Of a stretch of 64,000 nt of DNA, positions 51,183 through 59,587 are shown one piece after another. Below the pieces are notes generated by a model, which was not told the origin of the DNA, did not search any database, and was given only the letters and a program-made list of their open reading frames with translations. Numbering within the stretch: position 1 is the first letter of the stretch; each line of letters begins with the position of its first letter. The DNA is from Deltaproteobacteria bacterium (GTDB lineage Bacteria; Myxococcota; SpSt-1050). Both the position numbers and the translations under genes were made by a program. The stretch spans positions 1 through 64,000 of the forward strand of contig JAOAFA010000104.1 in NCBI GenBank assembly GCA_026416535.1, in the 5' to 3' direction.

Positions 51183-52685
51183 TTATTTAAACCGAGGCAG
51201 TATTACTTCAAATCTCGTCCCCTTTTGTTCGACCGATTCAACAAATATACCACCGTTGTGGATCTCAACGGCATTCTTCACAGATAACATTCCAAGACCC
51301 TTGCCATACGATTTCGTAGTAAAAAATGGTTCAAATAGTTTACTCATTGTCTGCTTACTCATACCACAACCATTATCCTCAACTACTATGTAGACATATT
51401 CATCTTCCACAATGTTGGTGGAGGCAAGGTTGTTGCTTATCTCAGCTTTGCTGTAAAATCTTCGCCCAGTTTGAATTATTATTTCTCCGCCCCTATTCCC
51501 TATTGCCTCGATAGAATTAAGTAAGAGATTCATTACTATCTGTTGTATCCTAAGAGGATATCCTGATATAACTATCCTCTTTTCAGTGCGATTAAACATA
51601 ATCTTTATATTCTCTCTTTGCTTTGGTTTAAGCCATCTTATAATTTCATCTATTAGGCCATTTATTTCTACTTCCTGAGGTCTTTCTAATCGACCATTCA
51701 CAATATTAATTATAGAGTCGGAAAATCTCCTTATCTTTTCCATCGAATTTTTTAATTGAATAAACATTGGATCTCTCAAAAATTCTTCTCTATTTATTAA
51801 ATCAAGTAAACCCATGGTTGTTGTAATAGCGTTGTTTAAATCATGAATCACACCTGGAACAATATTTTGCATCGACTCCGCCCTCTCGAGAAGATTCACC
51901 TTGTCATCAAGGGTCTTCTTGACCTTTTCATAAAACAACTGCTCCGAGATATCCCGCACAGTAGCCAATAGATAACTTGAGTTGTTTATTGTAATTTTCT
52001 TCAAATGAACTATTGCATCGACTGGATTCCCATCTTTGTCTATGTGTTGCCAGTAAAACTCTTGTTCAACCCCGGATAAAGCCATATTAATAAGCGTATT
52101 GCTCTTTTCAAAGGAGCTACTCCCATCAGGTTGATAGAGCGGGGAGAAGTCAGCAGGTCTTTTACCTATTATATCGCTCTTATTGCATTTAAATATCTCG
52201 GCCATTCGATCATTTGTATCGAGGAAAATCTCTCTCATAATTATTTGACCATCTTTGGAAGCATTAAATAGCTCTCTAAACTTAGATTCACTATCCTCCA
52301 AGCTTTTTATTAGACTTTTGTAGTTTGTGATATCTGTGGCTAGATGTGCAAAGCCTTCAATATTTCCTTCATTATCAAGTATAGGATCAACAGTGACCCT
52401 AAAAACTCTGTCTCCGACTATCATCTCCATCTCTTCCCGCTTCCTGCTCCCCTGCGCCTTCAATAATGGGCAGCCTTCTACATGAAACCCAGTTTTGTGA
52501 ACAACCTCAAAACATCTTTTACCAATAACATCCTCTTTTTTTAAATTGAACATAGACAAGAAAGCCTTGTTGCACTCTAAAACAACCCCTTCCTTACTCA
52601 AGAACAGCATCAAGTCGTTTGATGCATTAAAGAATACCTCATACAAATCGGACTTTAGCTCTTTCAAGATAAAACACTCCTTCAC
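51183..52685 (-). CDS. PAS-domain sensor histidine kinase
   Basis: Two PAS-like segments; VIHDLNNAITTTMGLL phospho-acceptor His; NLLLNSIEAIGNRGG; VEDNGCGMS; FTTKSYGKGLGM. Confidence 0.92.
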   Translation of the reverse strand: MKECFILKELKSDLYEVFFNASNDLMLFLSKEGVVLECNKAFLSMFNLKKEDVIGKRCFEVVHKTGFHVEGCPLLKAQGSRKREEMEMIVGDRVFRVTVDPILDNEGNIEGFAHLATDITNYKSLIKSLEDSESKFRELFNASKDGQIIMREIFLDTNDRMAEIFKCNKSDIIGKRPADFSPLYQPDGSSSFEKSNTLINMALSGVEQEFYWQHIDKDGNPVDAIVHLKKITINNSSYLLATVRDISEQLFYEKVKKTLDDKVNLLERAESMQNIVPGVIHDLNNAITTTMGLLDLINREEFLRDPMFIQLKNSMEKIRRFSDSIINIVNGRLERPQEVEINGLIDEIIRWLKPKQRENIKIMFNRTEKRIVISGYPLRIQQIVMNLLLNSIEAIGNRGGEIIIQTGRRFYSKAEISNNLASTNIVEDEYVYIVVEDNGCGMSKQTMSKLFEPFFTTKSYGKGLGMLSVKNAVEIHNGGIFVESVEQKGTRFEVILPRFK

Positions 52686-53090
52686 TCAGAGAAAAATTGT
52701 CAATAACCCTTCCTTTTAATATTAATATCGCTCCTTTTACTTTATATGTCAAGAAATATAATTTTAGTATCTTGGTAAACTAAAGCTCATCAGTTTTATG
52801 CTTTGCCATACTTATAGGCACACCTATGTATTGAGACTCATCAAGAAAAAATCATGTACCTTTTCTTTGTTGGATTTAGAGATAAACGTTTGCAGAGGTT
52901 TCTTTGAAAGAGGTAAAGACTTTTCAGATTACTGAAGAGGAATAACTATCCCTAAAATGGCAACTGGAATATAACTCTGAATCAAACCCTACTCCAATGT
53001 TATAAGTAAGACGCGTAAACATAACAGACTCACGATTATGATCGATAGAGTTATATTGAACTAGATTTAGTCCATGATGTGTTCAACAAT

Positions 53091-55121
53091 TTATTTCAGA
53101 TAAAACCTCCGATACTTTGTCTGATGAAGATGCCTTATGAATTCCGGGTTTATATTTAAAATACCCTGAGAGAGACCTTCTCTTCCGAAGTCTATTTCTG
53201 GTCCCGTCCACTGTGATTTATCAATCAAGAACACAAAATAATAGTCGGGGTCAATTGTGATATGCCGAGGCGAGGAAGAAAGTCGCGTACTAATCTCTTT
53301 GACATCACCCACATTGCCTATGTCTACAGACACAATTTTCTCTTCATAATTGGTAGATATATGTATCTGTAGATTTTTCAGTTCTTGATTTCCTGCTGTC
53401 TTCATAATCTTAAAAGACAGGTTTCCATTGACGAACTCAAAGTCAAACACTTTTAGTGTTGGACAGGGGGTCGAGTAGATCCATTCATTAAAAAATTTTT
53501 CCCAAAAATCGTAGTTGTTTGTGAAATTGATTAGAAATTCTCTCAAATCCTCGGTTGTGACACGTTTATGTTTAAATTTTTCATACCATTTCCGTAAAAA
53601 TGCATATCTATTTATATTAAAATCTCTTTCGAGCCTCAGCAAAATCATCTCAACAATTGAGGATCCGTACTTATAAAACTGGTCCAAGACATCATTAAAA
53701 TAGTTCATTATATCCTCTGAATCTGAGAATCTCAGGGGGACACCATATTGTGAGTATTCCTCCGCGGCAAACAACCGCCAATAATATTTCAACTTATCTA
53801 CTGTCTGTTTCTCAGTAATCAAAGGCATTATCTCATATATTGTGCTCCACTCAGTAAAGCCCTCTGCAAGCCAAAAGTGCGGCCAATCATAAAACATAAC
53901 ATTATTACCCCACCAATGATGGACAACCTCATGCGCTGTCACATACTGAGACTCTATTGGCTGAGCATTTATTATGCTGGAGCCTATCCAAATAATAGTT
54001 ACATGTTCCATACCACCGCCAAACTCTGGGATATCCGCCAACTGAAGTATCTTCCCAAAGTCATATTTACCCACAATCTCCTCCATCCTGTTTATGGTCT
54101 TGATTGCAGATGCAAATGCCTGCTTTGCCCTCGACAGATTAGATTTTAGAGCTATACCCTTTACTTCTATATCAGATTCAGTTTTCCCAATGCTAAATTC
54201 ATTATAATAATTGCTTGCCGCAAAGCTCAATGAATAGAGAGGTATTGGGGTGCTAAATTCAAAAGTGTAGATATTATTCCCATAATTTCTTATTCCCCCT
54301 ATACTATAGACCTTCCAATAATTGTCAGGAACTTTTATTGAGAGGGAGACTCTGTTTAGTATAATATTAAAATCATATTGTGGGGCGATACTGTAGCTCG
54401 ATTGGGGTACAAACAGCCAATAATGTGTGAAATAAGGCTCTGTAAATGGTCCTATTACAGATTCTTGGTAGTTTAACCTCCACCTCCTTAGTCCGAAGAG
54501 CTCGTTATTGGAATTTACAACGAAACTCATCTTTGTAGTTATTTTGTCACCCTTCTTATAGGGGGAGACACAAATAGTAATTTTAGAACCTTCATATACA
54601 TACTCTCCATCCACCGCTGTGATTAAATGATTATTACCAAAAAGAGTTATTGTATCACCATCAGATTCAGCTTCAACGGACACAATCTCATCTATAAAAT
54701 ACCGAGATGCCTTAAAATCTCTCAAATCTACTACTATGTCGAGTTCCAGCCCATTTGTATGAACTCTCTCTTCATATGAGCACTTGTGAACACCTACATC
54801 ATCTTCTAATGACAGATCAGAAAACTCTAATTCCTTACCTATTATATCATCGCTCACGTCCATATTCGTAAGATCCTCAATTACATCTTCAATATTGATA
54901 TCACTTAATTCAACATCTTGACCAATATCGAGCACCCCTTCACTATCCAGACTATCCCTGCTAGTGTCATTAATTATCCAATCGACATCTTGAAATACGG
55001 GCTCAACCATATCTGACCTATTTATATCACCTATGTTATACTCAACTTCACTATGTGAGCACCCCCACATTATTAAAACACATGTAAAAACAAGAAAAAC
55101 CACAAAGAAATCCTTTTCCAT
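53091..55121 (-). CDS. M1-family metallopeptidase lipoprotein with Asp-rich N-terminal spacer
   Basis: Lipobox IMWGC; HEVVHHWWGNNV...WLAEGFTEW zinc site; GGGMEHVT. Confidence 0.9.
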   Translation of the reverse strand: MEKDFFVVFLVFTCVLIMWGCSHSEVEYNIGDINRSDMVEPVFQDVDWIINDTSRDSLDSEGVLDIGQDVELSDINIEDVIEDLTNMDVSDDIIGKELEFSDLSLEDDVGVHKCSYEERVHTNGLELDIVVDLRDFKASRYFIDEIVSVEAESDGDTITLFGNNHLITAVDGEYVYEGSKITICVSPYKKGDKITTKMSFVVNSNNELFGLRRWRLNYQESVIGPFTEPYFTHYWLFVPQSSYSIAPQYDFNIILNRVSLSIKVPDNYWKVYSIGGIRNYGNNIYTFEFSTPIPLYSLSFAASNYYNEFSIGKTESDIEVKGIALKSNLSRAKQAFASAIKTINRMEEIVGKYDFGKILQLADIPEFGGGMEHVTIIWIGSSIINAQPIESQYVTAHEVVHHWWGNNVMFYDWPHFWLAEGFTEWSTIYEIMPLITEKQTVDKLKYYWRLFAAEEYSQYGVPLRFSDSEDIMNYFNDVLDQFYKYGSSIVEMILLRLERDFNINRYAFLRKWYEKFKHKRVTTEDLREFLINFTNNYDFWEKFFNEWIYSTPCPTLKVFDFEFVNGNLSFKIMKTAGNQELKNLQIHISTNYEEKIVSVDIGNVGDVKEISTRLSSSPRHITIDPDYYFVFLIDKSQWTGPEIDFGREGLSQGILNINPEFIRHLHQTKYRRFYLK

Positions 55122-56293
55122 GTAGTGCTCCCTAAATAGATTAAGAAGTATAACCGAAATTTGCTATTCATGAATTGAGTAATATCATATTTTCACTATC
55201 AAAGATAATTTTGTCATATCTATAACCTCAATCTAAGTATAACAATGGGTCAAAAGAGAAAGCTTTCATACATACCCCATGTCACGTAAATAAAAAGAAA
55301 GGAAAACAAATCTAAAAATCTACATTATCATTCAGACAGAGTATTAGTCATCACTCTCTGCATATACCCAAGGGGAGCCAAATAGAGAACACCCCTGCCC
55401 ATTTTCGCTATAAGGTTTATAATTAACAAGAGTAAAAAGAGAGGAAAATCTGCGTCGAGGTGATTCACAAGGTAAATTACCTATCCACAAAGTTTGTGGG
55501 CTAAATAAGGGATTAATAACATTGTAACATAGACGCACTTAAGGTCCAACAAGTAAATCTTTTACGCTCAGTTCTGGGTATTCCACAAGTGGAGTTTTGT
55601 TAAATTAAAAAAGAGAGACTCTGAGTTTAAATCCTACAAGACCCCCAAGAGTGCGATAATCTCAAAGACATTAAAATCCAATTGATGCTGAGAGCCTTTA
55701 TTTTTGTATCTCAACTGAGTGTGAAGACAAGGAAAGAAATAGAAAATCAAAGGATACTCAGACACTCAGGATGTACTTAAGGTTACATCCTTTTTACTTG
55801 TAAGCCAAGGTAGATCTGCTAAAAAGGCTTTGCCGGCACAAGATTTAACGCTCGAATGAAATCAATAATGGATGCTACAAATGGATGTTAAATAGCATGT
55901 TCCAAGGGAGTGTAATAAGAATTTGCCTTTTATGGTCTTATGTAAATTTTGCCTCAAAACAGAATGTCCTATTCATTAATAGTTATCTGAAACTTAAAAC
56001 AACAACTCACTATTTATGACAATAAAAATGTTGTGCTGGATAAACATTAAAACAATGACTTGATTAAAGTCATCCAATTTCATCTCAACTTACTCTTTGC
56101 TTCCAAATAGTTAGTTTTTTGAAAGTGATTATCTTGTGAATATATACACTAGAAGGCTCCACCTTGGATCGCGGCTAAAAGAGGCGGTATTTCGGTTTGT
56201 TGCTTGAAGATCGAGTCAATGTTGGCTCGCAGTCCTTCATTCAGTAAAATCTTGAAGAGAATATGGTGTTGAGATAGGAAATAACTACACACC

Positions 56294-56803
56294 TCATCCA
56301 ATATTTAAGCCTTTTATCCTGAGACTTAACAAAAACGAGGGGATAGTAGAATATCTAAAAAAGACAACCGAGCGAGAGACTAGTCTCCCTGAGTCTTTCT
56401 CCAAGATGGTTCCAAAACACGTGGTGTGAGATACGGGTAGATTCCAAGGTTTTATATTCACCTTTTCTCCAACATATACATACAACTTGTTGTCTTTCTC
56501 AAATTCAAATTTATATCTAATCTTGAACTCGGTAAAATATTTGAGTTCCAATGTCCCTTTAACCTCCGCGTTCTCACAAAACCCTCCCACTGTAATATGC
56601 CCAGATAGATCATTCACTAAGAACCTTTCACTTTTCGGATTTATCCAATCAAGGATGTTACTTGTCCCCCAAACTACGTCAAACTCAATAGGGAATACAC
56701 CATCCGGACCATAGCCATTTTCAAATCTATGAGTCCCATTCATCCTCTCTCGCATCTCAAAGCCTATTTGTCTCCCCATTATTAGTTTAACAATATTCCA
56801 CAT
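56294..56803 (-). CDS. Conserved-looking hypothetical protein
   Basis: 169-aa ORF abutting the SDR gene in the same direction; FDVVWGTSNILDWINPKSERFLVNDLSGHITVGG. Confidence 0.6.
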   Translation of the reverse strand: MWNIVKLIMGRQIGFEMRERMNGTHRFENGYGPDGVFPIEFDVVWGTSNILDWINPKSERFLVNDLSGHITVGGFCENAEVKGTLELKYFTEFKIRYKFEFEKDNKLYVYVGEKVNIKPWNLPVSHTTCFGTILEKDSGRLVSRSVVFFRYSTIPSFLLSLRIKGLNIG

Positions 56804-56812
56804 TACAAGACC

Positions 56813-57619
56813 TCACTTTCTTTTTGTAAGTAATAGGGCTGACGTAGTTGCTATTATATCCTGGGCAAAAGGCACAACCTGTGAATAAAACCCGATCTTA
56901 TTAAATATTGAAACCTTTTCAACCCTTTTCTCCTGTTTAATAGCCTTTAATATTATCCTTGCTACGGTCTCGGGTTTCATTGAGTAATACGGTACAAGTT
57001 TCATTGAAAGTTTAGCTCCCCACGTCTCACCCTCGATCTCTCTGTAAAAAGGGGTATTTACCATAAAGGGGTAGATGGTAGTTACAGTTATTCCGTACTT
57101 TTTTAATTCGTAGTACAATATCTCGGAATAGACACCAAGCGCAGCTTTCACACTCGCATATGCACCCCAGCCAGGTAGCTTAAAAAATGCCTGACCTGAT
57201 GATACATTTACAATTTGCCCTCTCTTAGCATTACGCATTGATTCTAAGAAGGCATTGATGTGGTAGATTGGTCCAAAGAAGTTCACATCGACAAGCCTTT
57301 TCCACACATCAATAGGTGTATCTGCGAGGTCATTTGAATACCCAATCCCGGCATTGTTTACCAGTATATCTAAGTCTCCTTTTGACAAAGTCTCTTCAGC
57401 GGCTGATTTTACTGCTTCAAAATCAGAGACATCATATGCAAAATAGGTAACATCAGCTCCATTCGATATTAATTCGTCTGCGAATTTCTTGAGCTGTTCT
57501 TCATTAATATCTGAAATATACAAAATTGCACCTTCCCTTGCCAAGAGTTCACAAAGACACCTTCCAATACCACTTGCGGCCCCTGTTACAAAAGCCCTTT
57601 TTGATTTTATACTTTTCAT
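56813..57619 (-). CDS. Short-chain dehydrogenase/reductase
   Basis: AFVTGAASGIGRCL; ILVNNAGIGYS; NVSSGQAFF...YASVKAAL; start moved to MKSIKSKRAF (57619), overlapping tetR stop. Confidence 0.93.
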   Translation of the reverse strand: MKSIKSKRAFVTGAASGIGRCLCELLAREGAILYISDINEEQLKKFADELISNGADVTYFAYDVSDFEAVKSAAEETLSKGDLDILVNNAGIGYSNDLADTPIDVWKRLVDVNFFGPIYHINAFLESMRNAKRGQIVNVSSGQAFFKLPGWGAYASVKAALGVYSEILYYELKKYGITVTTIYPFMVNTPFYREIEGETWGAKLSMKLVPYYSMKPETVARIILKAIKQEKRVEKVSIFNKIGFYSQVVPFAQDIIATTSALLLTKRK

Positions 57620-58266
57620 AGCTCTACTCCTTTTGGATTTACCGACCCAACAAGACCAAAAAACGCAAAGTCTATAACTTCGGTAATTATATCGTCTACA
57701 TCCTCCTCCTTTATTATACCCCCAAGCCACATATTCAGAAGCGAAAACCCAAGCCCTACTATTGATTTAGAGACAATATCAGAATTGCACCTTCGTGCGA
57801 ACCCTTTCTCAATAGCGTGGTCTAAATAGTATTTTGCAAGCTGGGCAAATCTTATTTGAAACTCGTAGATCTTGTTTTCAAGCTCTTTATCAACTGTAAT
57901 AGCCTCTTTGATATAGATTTTTACAAGTTCTTTATTTGCAACGACAATATTTATCATCCTTTTTATTGCCCTGATAGAGGCCTCTCTATATTCATTGCTA
58001 TTCTGGGGGAGCTCACTACTCATATCCGAAAAAGATGAAAGGAGCTTCTCCGTAAGCTCATTCAGTAAATTTTCAAATATGTCTCTTTTATCCTTAAAAT
58101 TTCTATAAAACGTCCCTTGACCTACTCCCGCACCTTTTACAATATCCGATACTATCGTATTATGATACCCCTTCTCTGCAAATATCTTCTTAGCAACCTC
58201 AATGAGTCTTTGCCTCGTAGCATCTCTTCTAGCTCTATTCTTTAACCTCCTAAGCTCTGTTATCAT
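57616..58266 (-). CDS. TetR-family transcriptional regulator
   Basis: RDATRQRLIEVAKKIFAEKGYHNTIVSDIVKGAGVGQGTFYRNFKDKRDIF HTH. Confidence 0.95.
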   Translation of the reverse strand: MITELRRLKNRARRDATRQRLIEVAKKIFAEKGYHNTIVSDIVKGAGVGQGTFYRNFKDKRDIFENLLNELTEKLLSSFSDMSSELPQNSNEYREASIRAIKRMINIVVANKELVKIYIKEAITVDKELENKIYEFQIRFAQLAKYYLDHAIEKGFARRCNSDIVSKSIVGLGFSLLNMWLGGIIKEEDVDDIITEVIDFAFFGLVGSVNPKGVEL

Positions 58267-58290
58267 CCAATCTTACTCCTTAACTAGGTA

Positions 58291-58319
58291 CTTATAAACC
58301 AAACGGACGGACTTGTCAA
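58291..58319 (-). promoter_or_regulatory. Promoter of tetR-SDR operon: TTGACA-N17-TATAAG with GTCCGTCCGTTTGG in the spacer (candidate operator)
   Basis: Minus strand TTGACAAGTCCGTCCGTTTGGTTTATAAG, 25 nt upstream of tetR ATG. Confidence 0.7.
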
Positions 58320-59587
58320 TCTCGTTTTTAAAACTTTTTCACCAAGTTCTTATAACCCCCACAAAGTAGCCTGGTCAAAAAACTTTGCCTTAAACCGCCT
58401 TTTTCTTATAAAAAGTTGATTTAACAAATGGCTTAAACCCCCTCTTCCATTTGGTCCTCTTCACCCCACTTAATGTCACATACATCGCAATACTGCCCAC
58501 CTCATACACTTACAAAACATCCCCTATACCCACCTACTCAAAAAACCTAAACCTTTTATCACAGTATGCTATAAATCCTGCCCATAACCCTCTCCTATCC
58601 CACAAATTGAAGATTAAGATCAAAAATACTTATGAAAAATAAGATGATTAAAAGTTCATAAAATGATTAAGGAGTTAGGATTAGAAAGATCGTTGATTGG
58701 AATATCAAAGATGGACAAACAGTATGGTAAAGTTTTGTAACAGCCTTATTGATAGGTGAGCATGTGAAGAAGGAGGTTTAATGGGCTGAAGCAAAGCCTT
58801 CATGTTAGTGTAGGAATAACTCAGAATCGTGTTTCAGATAAACTGATTGGAAATATGCATATTGTCTTTTTTCATTTGTTAGGTAATATGGAGTGACGTA
58901 GTTCTTCTTTTCGATCTCCGAGGATGGAAAGCTAAAAACAAGGCTAATTTTCTTTTGTAGTATCCGTTGGCTTTATTATTGATGGTTTTTCTCAAGTAGA
59001 GTTCTTTTTCATAAAGGCATTAAAAAGGAAGTGGGGATAAGCCTTTTACCTTCTCGGGAGTCGATTTTTGAAATATGCTCAAGAATTCCTTATAAAGATT
59101 TTTCACTATTTATTGTAGACCTACTCCTATAATTTTTCGTAAACAAAAAGCTTAAAGATGGTTGACATACGAACACAATATTACCTGCCTATGGATATGG
59201 ACACTTAGCATGAATATTTTCAGAGATTAGTAAATAGACAATAAGGTATTTTTTGAAGAAATAATACAGGCAGATACTCGATGACTTCAGAGTATATGTT
59301 GGAACATACAAAGTGTAGAGAAGGATGAGCTATAAGTACTATAAAGACTTTGGTATGCGAAAATCTGGTCTTAAAGTGACCAAAATATACTCAATTTATC
59401 CTCAAGCTTTAATCTAGGACAATTGAAGGATAATTATCCTCTCATCTTACTCTTTATTCCCTTAGTATTTCCCTAATCGCTCTTCAATTAAGCCTGTACA
59501 ACATTAAGTAGAGAATTTATCTCTTCTCTCATTCGCCTTAAACTAAAAAATCTGGCTTGAATATAGCAGAATTTTACAAATTATTTT

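Noticed and set aside
55610-55680. tRNA-like T-arm (GAGTTTAAATCC) in the intergenic region
   Set aside because: No cloverleaf could be drawn around it; likely chance.
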